A stretch of DNA of 64,000 nucleotides. Source: Halanaeroarchaeum sp. HSR-CO (GTDB lineage: Archaea > Halobacteriota > Halobacteria > Halobacteriales > Halobacteriaceae). Positions 1-8,533 of this stretch are shown in pieces. The DNA lies in the NCBI RefSeq assembly GCF_024972755.1, contig NZ_CP087724.1:372001-436000 (forward strand), in the 5' to 3' direction. How positions within the stretch are numbered: the first letter of the stretch is position 1; the number at the start of each line of letters is the position of its first letter. Below the pieces are notes generated by a model. It did no database searches and was not told the DNA's origin. It saw only the letters and a list, made by a program, of their open reading frames with translations. The position numbers were made by a program, and so were the translations under genes.

Positions 1-301
1 CGAAGACCGTCGCGCCGGGTTCGCCGTACTCCGCCGCGCGTTCGAGGCTCTCCTCGAGTTCGTGGGGACTGGTCGGCAGGAGGGCCCCCTCGCCGAACAC
101 CTCGCGGATGATCGCGACGCAGGCCAGCCCATCGGCGTCGGGGTCGGCGAGGACGAGGACGTCGGCCCCGCTCGCTCGCTCCGCTATCTCCTCGTCCTTG
201 CGCTCCTCGGCGACGTCGTCGGGGACGAAGAAGCCGGTGCCGGGGATGAGCGATTTCCGTTCGAGCGAGAGGTCCTCGTCGTCGATGACCCAGTCTTGCA
301 T
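1..301 (-). CDS. DHH-family phosphoesterase, 5' part only
   Basis: The gene starts with an ATG at 301 and runs off the left edge, so about 100 codons are visible. Residues 50-62 read VLADPDADGLACV, the DxDADG signature of the DHH phosphoesterase superfamily (RecJ, NrnA and GdpP relatives). These enzymes use an Asp/His-bound metal pair to cleave phosphodiester bonds in single-stranded DNA, short RNA or cyclic dinucleotides. The DHH triad itself and any DHHA1 domain lie outside the window, so the substrate cannot be decided. The next gene upstream, a Usp protein, is on the same strand 41 nt away. Confidence 0.8.
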   Translation of the reverse strand, partial: MQDWVIDDEDLSLERKSLIPGTGFFVPDDVAEERKDEEIAERASGADVLVLADPDADGLACVAIIREVFGEGALLPTSPHELEESLERAAEYGEPGATVF

Positions 302-342
302 ACCGACTGGTCGGGCCGGCGGGCCAAGAATGACCCGGTTGG

Positions 343-780
343 TCAGGACTCGGCTTCGTCGGTCAGTTGTCGGACGGTGAGCACGGGGACCGGACAGGTT
401 CTGACGACGCGTTCGGCGACGCTCCCGATGAGAAAGCGGTTCTCGCCGTGCCGGCCTCGGGTCCCGGTCGCGACGACGTCGGCGTCGATGTCCCGCGCGT
501 ACGCACTGATTTCAGCGGGGGGTCGTCCCATGCGAACGGCCGTGGTCACTGGCACGGACGCCTCCGCCGCCACTGCATCGACCGCCTCCTCGCCGTGGTC
601 CTCGAGGGCTTCCTGTAACCGGTCGCGAACCTCCTCGGGGGCGGAAGAGACCTCGCTCTCCTCGACCACCGAGAGGGCGTGCACGTCGGCGTCGAAGCGG
701 TCGGCGAGGTCGAGGGCGACCGCCACCGCCCGGCGGACGCTCTCCGAGCCGTCGGTCGCGATGACCACCGTATCTATCAT
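343..780 (-). CDS. Universal stress protein, UspA family
   Basis: A single 145-residue Usp domain, of the usual family length. It begins with the strand MIDTVVIATDGSE typical of the Rossmann-like alpha/beta Usp fold. Near the C-terminus it has TGTRGRHGENRFLIGSVAE (about residues 110-128), matching the G-x2-G-x9-G-S ATP-binding signature, so this copy should bind nucleotide. Usp proteins are cytoplasmic dimers linked to stress survival; the specific role is unknown. A TATA-like element at 805-812 is about 29 nt ahead of the ATG, which suggests a leaderless transcript. It is divergent from a second usp gene at 857. Confidence 0.93.
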   Translation of the reverse strand: MIDTVVIATDGSESVRRAVAVALDLADRFDADVHALSVVEESEVSSAPEEVRDRLQEALEDHGEEAVDAVAAEASVPVTTAVRMGRPPAEISAYARDIDADVVATGTRGRHGENRFLIGSVAERVVRTCPVPVLTVRQLTDEAES

Positions 781-804
781 GACGGAGCCTACCGCCGCCG
801 CGGT

Positions 805-834
805 CTTAAAAGGTGCCGCGGTGCGTTTTTAGTA
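805..834. promoter_or_regulatory. Back-to-back TATA boxes for two divergent usp genes
   Basis: Positions 805-812 read cttaaaag (TATA-like on the minus strand, about 29 nt before the start at 780). Positions 826-834 read tttttagta (plus strand, about 27 nt before the start at 857). Both spacings fit leaderless haloarchaeal promoters. Confidence 0.6.
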
Positions 835-856
835 CCGCCACGACCAACCTGCACCA

Positions 857-1300
857 ATGACACTTGCTGTGGACACGGTGCTGGTCCCCGTCGACGGTAG
901 CGAGGCCGCCGCCGACGCCGCGGAGTACGCGGTGGCCATCGCGGAGCGATACGACGCGGACCTCCACGTCCTCTACGTCCTGGGCGAGACGGTCGCGCGC
1001 GGGATGGAGGCCGGCGACATCGACCGGACCGACGTCGCGGACGAGAGCCAGCTATTCGTCGAGGACGTGGCCGCGATGGCCGAAGATCCGACCCGTGTGG
1101 AGTCCTCGATGGCCTACGGCTTCTCCACAGTCAGGAAGACCCGCCACCCGGGAAGTGTGGTGCTCGACACGGCCGAGGAACTCTCGGTAGATTTCATCGT
1201 CATCCCCAGGGAGTCCCTGGCGGGCGAACACGGTGACGCCCTGGAGAAGGCCGCAGAATACGTGTTGCTCTACGCCAGCCAGCCGGTGTTGTCCGTTTGA
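857..1300 (+). CDS. Universal stress protein, UspA family (divergent copy)
   Basis: A 147-residue Usp-fold protein. The N-terminus VDTVLVPVDGSEAAADAAEY is the canonical first strand and helix, and the C-terminus ends in a short hydrophobic strand (QPVLSV). The glycine-rich G-x2-G-x9-G(S/T) nucleotide loop is replaced by IPRESLAGEHGDALEKAAE. It may therefore be a non-ATP-binding member and a regulatory partner of the divergent ATP-binding paralogue at 343-780, which is an inference. The ATG at 857 is about 27 nt from a TATA-like stretch at 826-834, consistent with a leaderless message. Confidence 0.9.
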   Translation: MTLAVDTVLVPVDGSEAAADAAEYAVAIAERYDADLHVLYVLGETVARGMEAGDIDRTDVADESQLFVEDVAAMAEDPTRVESSMAYGFSTVRKTRHPGSVVLDTAEELSVDFIVIPRESLAGEHGDALEKAAEYVLLYASQPVLSV

Positions 1301-1343
1301 CCCGCGATGTGCCGTCCTCGATTCGATTCGCCCTGGCGGGCGG

Positions 1344-1880
1344 TCACTCGGGGGAGAGTCTGATGGCCATCTCCAGTTCGAAGCTCTCCGCCTCGGTCGT
1401 CTCGAAGCCCACCTTCTCGTAGAGTTTGACCGCCGGCCGGTTCCAGCGCTCGACGGTGAGCCAGACTTTCTCGACGCCCTCCGATTGACCGTAGCCGAGG
1501 AGCGTCCGGAGCAACCGGGTGCCGATGCCCGCTCCCTGAAAGTCCTGGTGGACGAAGATGGCCAGTTCGTAGCCGTCGTCGTCGTCTTCGACGAGGGTGG
1601 CGTGACCCACGACCGCTTCGTCGGACACGGCGACCACGTTCTTGCTCCCCTCCTCGAGCAGGTGGTCCAGCCAGTTCCGGATCCGGTCCTCGCCGATGGG
1701 CGGGATGCCCTGTGCCCTGTCGGCCGGGTCGAAGCCGTCGTACATCTCGACCAGCGCCGGGAGGTCCTCGGACTCGAAGGCTCGCACCGTGATCGAGCGA
1801 TCCTCTCGATCGGTGAACGTAACCGGTGGCACGGGGAACGAGCCGGCCGCCGTCTCGGGGTAGGTGCGCTGGGACGTCAT
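1344..1880 (-). CDS. GNAT-family N-acetyltransferase
   Basis: A 178-residue protein with one GNAT fold, transferring an acetyl group from acetyl-CoA to an amine. The acetyl-CoA pyrophosphate-binding motif is visible as QDFQGAGIGTRLLRTLL (about residues 130-146, Q/R-x-x-G-x-G/A). The later WNRPAVKLYEKVGFE is the typical GNAT strand 5 and C-terminal segment. The acceptor cannot be deduced; N-terminal and small-molecule acetyltransferases share these features. The start overlaps the stop of the upstream Usp gene by 4 nt, so the two are very likely co-transcribed and translationally coupled. Confidence 0.9.
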   Translation of the reverse strand: MTSQRTYPETAAGSFPVPPVTFTDREDRSITVRAFESEDLPALVEMYDGFDPADRAQGIPPIGEDRIRNWLDHLLEEGSKNVVAVSDEAVVGHATLVEDDDDGYELAIFVHQDFQGAGIGTRLLRTLLGYGQSEGVEKVWLTVERWNRPAVKLYEKVGFETTEAESFELEMAIRLSPE

Positions 1881-2245
1881 CTGACCAGGGTGACCGTAAC
1901 GTGTGAGTTGAGCAGGACGAACTCCGCGATGGGCCCGAGCCGGATCTTCCCCATCGAACTCTGCTCGCCGCCGCCGATGACCACCTGTCCGTATCCTTCC
2001 GCTTCTGCGGTCCGGACGAGTTCGCTGCCGGGGTCGCCCTCGAGGTGGCGGATCTCGGCGTCGCAGTCCGCCTCGTCGAGGGCCTGCTGGGCCTCGGCTT
2101 CTATCTCGTCGAAGGACCGGTCGCTCTCCGGATTGTCGACGATGGCAACGGTCAGATCGTCACCGGCTCGCTGGGCTCGTTCCACCGTCTGTCGGAGTGC
2201 CGCGAGCGAGTCGTCGCTTCCCCCGATACCGAGCAACACTTTCAT
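1877..2245 (-). CDS. Universal stress protein-like, short
   Basis: 122 residues from the ATG at 2245, chosen because MKVLLGIGGSDDSLAALRQ is the conserved Usp start; the 53 codons upstream are Arg-rich and unlike a protein. The C-terminal part contains VVIGGGEQSSMGKIRLGPIA, a variant of the Usp nucleotide loop, then LNSHVTVTLV, the last strand. It is shorter than the usual 140-150 residues. It is the first gene of a two-gene unit with the GNAT acetyltransferase (4-nt overlap). Some Usp proteins are acetylated, but whether this pair interacts is unknown. Confidence 0.85.
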   Translation of the reverse strand: MKVLLGIGGSDDSLAALRQTVERAQRAGDDLTVAIVDNPESDRSFDEIEAEAQQALDEADCDAEIRHLEGDPGSELVRTAEAEGYGQVVIGGGEQSSMGKIRLGPIAEFVLLNSHVTVTLVR

Positions 2246-2439
2246 AGGCGGACATCGACGTTCCGTTGCAAAAGGATTACGGGCCGTCGACGTTTCCGCC
2301 CCGAACTGACGGGGTTCGGGGGTCCCCTCATCTCGGTCGGCGTGGCGTCGCATCGTGCAGTCGAGTTCGACCCGTTCCAGCGCCCGACCCGAGTCACGGT
2401 GCAACTATACACTTCGGATGGTAATGGTGGGTAACGGAC

Positions 2440-5400
2440 ATGGAGCCCCAGGACGTATTTCGGGTCCTCGTCGCGACGGCCGACCGTGACATCGCTGAAT
2501 CGACGGCTGCCCGGTTACGGGACCAGGACGCTCGCCTCGACGTTACAGCCGTGAAGGGCATGGACGCCGCCAGGGAACGCCTCCGGCAAACGACTGTCGA
2601 TTGCGTCGTCTCGGGGCACGACCCGCCTGCGTTCGACGCGCTCGGGTTCCTGGAAGACCTGCGTGGGACGCACCCGGATCTCCCAGTCGTCGTCTTTCCG
2701 GAGGACGGCTCGGCGGAACTCGCCGGGGACGTCGTCGCGGCCGGTGCAGTGGGGTACGCTCCACGAACTCCTGATTCGGCGTCTTTCGATCGACTCGCCA
2801 GCAGGGTGATCGCGGCCGTCGAAGAGACGAACGGGAGCGAACCCAGCGAAAACGATGCCCGGGCGGCCGGGCTCGAGTCGGAACTGGCGGCGCTATCGGT
2901 CGAGTTGCTCGGCCGCACGGACGAGGACGTCGACGACCGGATCGACGCGGCACTCGCCCGCATCGGCTCGGCAGCCGGTGCCGACCGGAGCTACCTGTTC
3001 CGGATCGACCCCGACAGTGAGACGCTCTCGAACACCCACGAGTGGGCAGCACCGGACGTCGAGCCCCAGATCGACCGGTTGCAGGACCTGTCGGTCGATA
3101 CGTTTCCCTGGTGGATCGACCGCCTGGAAACCGCTGACAAAATCGCGATCCCCGACGTCGCGGCCCTCCCCGGTGACGCCGACGCCGAGCGGGAACTGCT
3201 CGCCGAACAGGACGTCGGTTCGGTGGTGGTTACTCCGATTCGTCGCGAGGGCGAGTTGATCGGCTTCGTCGGGTTCGACTGGACTGAACCGCGCGCGTCG
3301 TTTCCGCCCTCGTTCGTCGACGCGTTGCGACTCGTGGGCGAACTCCTCGCGAGTGTCCTCGAGCACCGGCGACGTCGACGTGAACTGGAGCGCCGCGAGG
3401 CGTACCTGCAGGAATCGGGGGACATCGTCTCGGTGATGGACCCCGACGGTACGGTACGCTTTCAGAGCGGTTCGACCGAAGACGTGACCGCGTTCTCGCC
3501 CGCGGAAGTGATGGGCGATTCCGGATTCGATCACGTTCACCCCGACGACCGGGAAGCGATCGTGAACGAGTTCGGCTCGTTCGTCACGAAGCCCAACGCC
3601 GAAGTAACAGCCGAGGTGCGCGTCCGGACCAGTGAGGGGGACTGGCGCTGGCTCGAGGTACGGGGCGTGAACAAACTCGAGGATCCGCTCATCGACGGGC
3701 TCGTGTTCAGTTCCCGGGACATCACGGCCCGCAAGGAACGCGAGCAGGAACTCGAGACGGTCAAACAGCGTCTGGAACTCGCGATTGCGGCCGCCGATAT
3801 CGGGATCTGGGACTGGGACATGCGGACCGACGAGGTCCAGTTCACCGACCGGTGGGCGACGATGCTCGGCTACGACCCCGGGGCGATCGACGATTCCCTG
3901 ACGACGTGGTTGGACCGTCTCCATCCGGAGGACCGGGACGCGGTGATGGCCGCCCTCGAGGCGCACATCGAGGGAGAAACCGATTACTACGAGACCGAAC
4001 ACCGGATGCGGACGGCCGACGGCGACTGGCGGTGGATCAGGGACCTCGGTCGCGTCGTCGAACGGGACGGGGACGAGCCGGTCCGCGCGGTCGGGATGCA
4101 TTTCGACGTCCACGAGCGCAAGGAACGCGAACGCGAACTCGCCGAGTTCCGCGAGATCGTCGAGCGGACGGCCCACGCGGTCTACATCACGGACGACGAG
4201 GGCCGGATCGAGTACGTCAACCCGGCATTCGAGCACATCACGGGCTACGACGAACGCGAGGCGGTCGGCCGGACCCCGCGGATCCTCAAGTCCGGCGAGT
4301 ATGATATGGACTATTACGAGGCGTTCTGGGAGGCAATCCTCGACGGCCAGCGGTGGGAGGCCGAGATGATCGACGAGCGAGCCGACGACGAACGGATCGT
4401 TCTGAACCAGACCATCTCGCCGATCACCGACCGGCACGGCGAGGTCGTCAAGTTCGTCGCCGTCGCCCAGGACATCAGCGAGCGCAAGGCGTACGAGCGG
4501 GAACTCGAGCGAACGAGAGCGGATCTTCGAACGATCATCGATCTGGTGCCGGACCTGATATTCGCGAAGAACCGCGAGGGCGAGTACCTGTTCGCCAACG
4601 AGGCGACGGCCGAGGCTTACGGGCTCACCCCCGAGGAACTCGAAGGGACACAGGAGTCCGCGGTCATCCCGAACGAGGAGGATTCCAGTCAGTTCCGCGA
4701 GGACGACCTGGCGGTCATCGAATCTGGTGAGCCCACGACCATCCAGGCGGAGGAGTTGACCACCGCCGACGGGGACACCCGGATCCTGCAGACCACGAAG
4801 ATCCCCTTCGAGATCTCACAAACCGGCGAGGATGCCGTACTCGGCTACGCTCGTGACGTGACAGAACTCAAAGAGTACGAGCGCGAACTCGAGACCCAGC
4901 GAGACAATCTCGAAGTGTTGAGCCAGGTCGTGCGACACGACATCCGCAACGATCTGCAACTCGTACTGGCCTACGGAGAGATGCTTCGGTCGACCGTCGA
5001 CGGCGAGGAAGAAGAGTCCGTCGTACAGATCCTCGAGGCCGCCCGCAACGCCGTGACCATCACGACGACCGCCCGGGAGGTCGCCGACGTAATGCTTCAG
5101 TCCGCGGCCGACCGATCCCCTCGGCGGTTACAGCACGCACTCGAGGAGGCCGTCTCCGACGCGCGATCGACCAATCAGCACGCCCTCCTCCGGGTCGACG
5201 GACCGATCCCGGACGTCACGGTACCGGCGGACGACATGCTCGGCTCGGTGTTCCGCAACCTCCTGAACAACGCCATCACGCACAACGACAAGCCGGTCCC
5301 GGCGGTGACCGTCGACGCGGCGGTCGACGACGACCGCGTCCGTGTTCGGGTCGCGGACAACGGCCCGGGTATTCCCGACGAGCGCAAGGCGACGATCTTC

Positions 5401-5553
5401 GAGGAGGGCGAACGCGGCCTGGATAGCGAGGGAACCGGGCTCGGCCTCTACCTGGTGGCGACTCTCGTCGATCGCTACGATGGGTCGGTAACTGTCGAGG
5501 ACCACGACCCGGAGGGCGCCGTCTTCGTCGTCGAACTGCCACTCGCGGAGTGA
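2440..5553 (+). CDS. Multi-PAS/GAF sensor histidine kinase with pseudo-receiver
   Basis: 1037 residues, predicted cytoplasmic with no membrane segment seen. Order: receiver-like domain (about 1-125), GAF (about 150-305), four PAS/PAC units (about 318-430, 435-565, 567-690, 690-815), HisKA with phospho-acceptor His833 in VVRHDIRND, and a HATPase (about 925-1035) with N box NLLNNAITHND, G1 VADNGPGI and G2 GTGLGLYL. In the receiver the usual phospho-accepting Asp is replaced (VSGHDPPAFD), so it probably cannot be phosphorylated. Such haloarchaeal kinases sense redox, light or ligands through the PAS and GAF pockets. No response regulator is adjacent. TATA-like actatac (2404-2410) is about 32 nt before the ATG. 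Confidence 0.93.
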   Translation: MEPQDVFRVLVATADRDIAESTAARLRDQDARLDVTAVKGMDAARERLRQTTVDCVVSGHDPPAFDALGFLEDLRGTHPDLPVVVFPEDGSAELAGDVVAAGAVGYAPRTPDSASFDRLASRVIAAVEETNGSEPSENDARAAGLESELAALSVELLGRTDEDVDDRIDAALARIGSAAGADRSYLFRIDPDSETLSNTHEWAAPDVEPQIDRLQDLSVDTFPWWIDRLETADKIAIPDVAALPGDADAERELLAEQDVGSVVVTPIRREGELIGFVGFDWTEPRASFPPSFVDALRLVGELLASVLEHRRRRRELERREAYLQESGDIVSVMDPDGTVRFQSGSTEDVTAFSPAEVMGDSGFDHVHPDDREAIVNEFGSFVTKPNAEVTAEVRVRTSEGDWRWLEVRGVNKLEDPLIDGLVFSSRDITARKEREQELETVKQRLELAIAAADIGIWDWDMRTDEVQFTDRWATMLGYDPGAIDDSLTTWLDRLHPEDRDAVMAALEAHIEGETDYYETEHRMRTADGDWRWIRDLGRVVERDGDEPVRAVGMHFDVHERKERERELAEFREIVERTAHAVYITDDEGRIEYVNPAFEHITGYDEREAVGRTPRILKSGEYDMDYYEAFWEAILDGQRWEAEMIDERADDERIVLNQTISPITDRHGEVVKFVAVAQDISERKAYERELERTRADLRTIIDLVPDLIFAKNREGEYLFANEATAEAYGLTPEELEGTQESAVIPNEEDSSQFREDDLAVIESGEPTTIQAEELTTADGDTRILQTTKIPFEISQTGEDAVLGYARDVTELKEYERELETQRDNLEVLSQVVRHDIRNDLQLVLAYGEMLRSTVDGEEEESVVQILEAARNAVTITTTAREVADVMLQSAADRSPRRLQHALEEAVSDARSTNQHALLRVDGPIPDVTVPADDMLGSVFRNLLNNAITHNDKPVPAVTVDAAVDDDRVRVRVADNGPGIPDERKATIFEEGERGLDSEGTGLGLYLVATLVDRYDGSVTVEDHDPEGAVFVVELPLAE

Positions 5554-5596
5554 CCGCCCCGACATTCTTTTGCGCCCGGCGGCGAAAGGCCACTCC

Positions 5597-6481
5597 ATGC
5601 CAGCGGACGAACAGCCGGCTGCGGACCCGGCGGGGCCGGGCGACGAATCGACGGGTAGGGCGGCAGACGAACCGCCCGACGCTGCGGAGGACGTCGAGCC
5701 CGGGGACGCAGACGCGTCGCCGCCCGATTCGGCCCCGGATGGCGCCGAAGACGCGACGGCGTCGGACGAGTACACCGACCCGGGCGGTCAGGCCGTCGCC
5801 GAACCGCCCGCCGGTCGACCGGAGGTCGCCGTCGATTCGGCGGCCGACACACCGACCGACGACGGGGCGGTCGCGTCGACCGACGAGGCAGCGGCGTCAC
5901 CAAGCGGTGACGCGGAAGCGGTCGAAAGCGACGTCCCACCCGACGTCCGCAAGTACGATCGATTCAAGAAGGTCGACGGCGCGCAGTACGACCGCGTCAA
6001 CGATTTCTTGCGCGACCGGACCTACATCACCGCCAGGGAGTGGGCCATCGCGCGTCTGTGCTCGGACTTTCGGACGGAGACCGGCGTCGAGATGACCAAG
6101 ATCGGCGAGAACCTCCCCTACCTGGTGCCGTTCATGACCGACACCTACACCCCGCAGGCGGTCAATCAGGCCCGATCGTCGTTCGAGGAGAAGGTCCGCA
6201 AGGCCGGGGCGACATTCCTCTACGGGGCCATGAGCGACTTCTTCACGGCCGACGAACTCGACGAGGTGATGTACGAGGTGACGGAGGTCGCCAAGTTCCT
6301 CCTCGAGGTCGAGGGCGTGGACCTGGCGGTCGACGAGGAACTCGACTCCGAGGAGCGCATCTCCTCGGTGATGCGAGAGGTGCGACAGGCCAGCGACGAA
6401 CTCCGCTACGAGGGGACGACCTGCCCCAACTGCGGTCACGAGATCGGTGGGGCCGATCACGAGGCACACACCGGCGAGTGA
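5597..6481 (+). CDS. DUF5806-like haloarchaeal protein with disordered acidic N-terminus
   Basis: 294 residues from the ATG at 5597; an upstream in-frame start at 5570 would add nine residues with no support. Residues 1-115 are a low-complexity Asp/Glu/Pro/Ala segment that looks disordered. The folded part (about 118 onward) begins KYDRFKKVDGAQYDRVNDF and resembles, from memory, the uncharacterised haloarchaeal DUF5806 family; a profile search would settle this. Near the C-terminus is one CPNCG knuckle, which could hold half of a zinc site. It starts 43 nt after the histidine kinase on the same strand and may be co-transcribed. No function is known. Confidence 0.8.
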   Translation: MPADEQPAADPAGPGDESTGRAADEPPDAAEDVEPGDADASPPDSAPDGAEDATASDEYTDPGGQAVAEPPAGRPEVAVDSAADTPTDDGAVASTDEAAASPSGDAEAVESDVPPDVRKYDRFKKVDGAQYDRVNDFLRDRTYITAREWAIARLCSDFRTETGVEMTKIGENLPYLVPFMTDTYTPQAVNQARSSFEEKVRKAGATFLYGAMSDFFTADELDEVMYEVTEVAKFLLEVEGVDLAVDEELDSEERISSVMREVRQASDELRYEGTTCPNCGHEIGGADHEAHTGE

Positions 6482-6482
6482 G

Positions 6483-7778
6483 TCAGTCGGGTCGTCTGAC
6501 GTTCCGCCCCGCGTGATCGCCGAACGTTCCGTCGCCGTCCTCGCCTGGCCGTTCGTTCTCCCAGACGACCGTGCCACCCACTACTGTCAGTTCGGGGAAG
6601 AGGCCGTCCATCCCTTCGAACGGCGTCCAGTCGCAGTTCGTGTGCAGATCCTCGGCCCGGATCTCGCGGACTGCGTCGGGGTCGACCAGCACGAGGTCGG
6701 CGTCCCGACCTGCCTCGATGCGCCCCTTGTGTGGCACCGAGAAAATCTCCGCGACGGTGGCCGCGGTCAGGTCGCGCACGCGTTCGTAGCCGAGATGGCC
6801 CTGCTCCGCAGCGGCGAGCAACAGCGGGAGTGCGGTCTCGACGCCGGGGACGCCGCTCGGAGCGTCCCAGATGCTGGCGTCCTTCTCCTCGCGCGTGTGC
6901 GGGGCGTGGTCCGTCGCGACGATGTCGACGGTCCCGTCGGCGACCCGATCGAAGACTGCGAGGCGGCGCTCCTCGCTCCTGAGTGGGGGGTTCATCCGAC
7001 CGAAGGTCCCCAGGTCGGACAGGTCCTCGCGCGAGAGGAAGAGGTGGTGGGGCGTAACCTCCGTCGTGGCCCCAGTCGCGGTCGCCTGGTCGATGCCCTC
7101 GGGCGTGCTCGTGTGGGCGATGTGCAGGGTCGCGCCGACCTCCGTGCCGACCTCGACCGCGCGGGCGACGGCGACGGCCTCCGCTTGCGCCGTCCGGTAG
7201 GCCGACCAGGCGTCGGGGTCGTCCCGATCCCTCGCGTCGTCGTCGAAGTACGAGGCGTCCTCCGCGTGGACGGTGACGACGACGTCCTCCTCGGTGGCAC
7301 GGCGTACTGCGTCCTCGAAGAGCTCCGGATCGATGCCCATGTCACCGGTCGAATCGGCGAGGAACACCTCGCCCAGGGCGAACAGCGGTCGGTCGAACAG
7401 GGTGTCGGGGTCCCAGTCCTCGGTCACGCCCCCGTTGATGCCGAAATCGACCAGCGAATCGCGCGCGAACGCTTCTTTCGCGTCGAAGGCCGCACCGTCG
7501 ACCGTCGGTGGGTCGGTGTTCGGCTGGTCGACGACGGTCGTCACGCCACCGGCCGCCGCGCTGCGTGAGCCGCTGGCCCAGGTCTCCTTGTGCGCGTAGC
7601 CCGGCTGGCGGAAGTGGACGTGCGCGTCGATCATGCCGGGGAGCAGTCGCTTCCCGGTGGCATCGCGAAGGGTCTCCCCGTCGAGGTCCGTTCCCACGGC
7701 GTCGATACGACCGTCGTCCCCGATGCGGACGTCGCGGACCCGCCCGTCGGCGAGGGTAGCGTTCCGGATAACTCGCAT
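6483..7778 (-). CDS. pyrC: Dihydroorotase
   Basis: 431 residues, the size of class I dihydroorotases. The enzyme interconverts N-carbamoyl-aspartate and dihydroorotate in pyrimidine synthesis, in the cytoplasm. The amidohydrolase metal motif DAHVHFRQPG follows the entry strand LLPGMI, with the substrate-contacting Arg after the HxH. Later landmarks are HAEDAS, HIAHTSTPEG (metal His) and VATDHAPH (catalytic Asp of the amidohydrolase barrel). A hydantoinase or allantoinase is less likely because of the HFRQPG form and the TDHAPH motif. It is convergent with the upstream plus-strand gene, the two stop codons being 1 nt apart. Confidence 0.93.
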   Translation of the reverse strand: MRVIRNATLADGRVRDVRIGDDGRIDAVGTDLDGETLRDATGKRLLPGMIDAHVHFRQPGYAHKETWASGSRSAAAGGVTTVVDQPNTDPPTVDGAAFDAKEAFARDSLVDFGINGGVTEDWDPDTLFDRPLFALGEVFLADSTGDMGIDPELFEDAVRRATEEDVVVTVHAEDASYFDDDARDRDDPDAWSAYRTAQAEAVAVARAVEVGTEVGATLHIAHTSTPEGIDQATATGATTEVTPHHLFLSREDLSDLGTFGRMNPPLRSEERRLAVFDRVADGTVDIVATDHAPHTREEKDASIWDAPSGVPGVETALPLLLAAAEQGHLGYERVRDLTAATVAEIFSVPHKGRIEAGRDADLVLVDPDAVREIRAEDLHTNCDWTPFEGMDGLFPELTVVGGTVVWENERPGEDGDGTFGDHAGRNVRRPD

Positions 7779-7802
7779 ACGCGCTCTCCGCGGGCGGACC
7801 GC

Positions 7803-8480
7803 CTAAATCTGGCGGAGCGGCAGGGCGGTCGGCGATTCGTCACCGGCGAGTGCCGTCTCGAGCGCGGGGATGACGCCCTCGACGTCGCCGCCTGCCAGTT
7901 CGACGCTTCCGACCGAGTCCGGGTCGAAGGGCACCCCGAGTGCGTCGTACACGTCGCCGATGACGGTGGCGATCTCCTCGTGGTCGTCGAGCACCAGGAC
8001 GCCCGAGGTGATGGCGGCGTCGGCGGTGACACGCTGGGCCAGGCCGACGACCTTTCCGCCGTCTTGCAGGGAGTGATCGCCCGGGCAGAAGGAGTTGGGT
8101 GGCTCCCCGCGGGTGGCGTCGACGCCGACCGCCCGGAGGGCGCGCTCGACGTCGGCCGTCAGTGCGTCGTATCGGTCGTCGATGCCGGCTCTGCCGTCCT
8201 CGATCGGTTCGTACCGGGCGAACGCCACCGTCGTGCCGGTGTACGCGACGGCCCGCCCGCCCACGCTTCGCTCGACGGCAGGGTAGTTGTGGCGTCTCGC
8301 TCTGCGGACGGCCTCGTCGTATCCCGACTCGATCGCGTCGCGGCGACCGAACGCCACGTGACGGGGTGGCTGCCAGGCCCGGATGGCGGTCTCCTCGTGC
8401 TCGGCAACCCATTCGAGGATACGCCGCGACGTCTCCCGGTCGGTCTCTGCTGTCTTCGCGGTGCCCCGGACCAGACGCAT
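7803..8480 (-). CDS. Lipoate-protein ligase A-like protein
   Basis: 225 residues from the ATG at 8480. It has the biotin/lipoate ligase fold signature PPRHVAFGRRDAIESGYD and a RSVGGRAVAYTG loop (about residues 75-86) equivalent to the lipoyl-AMP-binding RRxxGGGxVxH segment, with Ala in place of the usual third Gly. GGKVVGLAQRVT contains the lysine (GGKVxGxAQ) that contacts lipoate. The family attaches lipoate or octanoate to 2-oxoacid dehydrogenase E2 and GcvH proteins. It ends 24 nt before pyrC on the same strand. The exact acyl substrate is not decided by the sequence. Confidence 0.82.
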   Translation of the reverse strand: MRLVRGTAKTAETDRETSRRILEWVAEHEETAIRAWQPPRHVAFGRRDAIESGYDEAVRRARRHNYPAVERSVGGRAVAYTGTTVAFARYEPIEDGRAGIDDRYDALTADVERALRAVGVDATRGEPPNSFCPGDHSLQDGGKVVGLAQRVTADAAITSGVLVLDDHEEIATVIGDVYDALGVPFDPDSVGSVELAGGDVEGVIPALETALAGDESPTALPLRQI

Positions 8481-8533
8481 ACGTTCCCGTAGGGCTCGGA
8501 GGTGATAAACGGTCCCGGTTGCAATACCCGGGT

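Noticed and set aside
2893-4437. 514-codon minus-strand frame inside the histidine kinase gene
   Set aside because: Shadow of the PAS domains; no start context and no domain.
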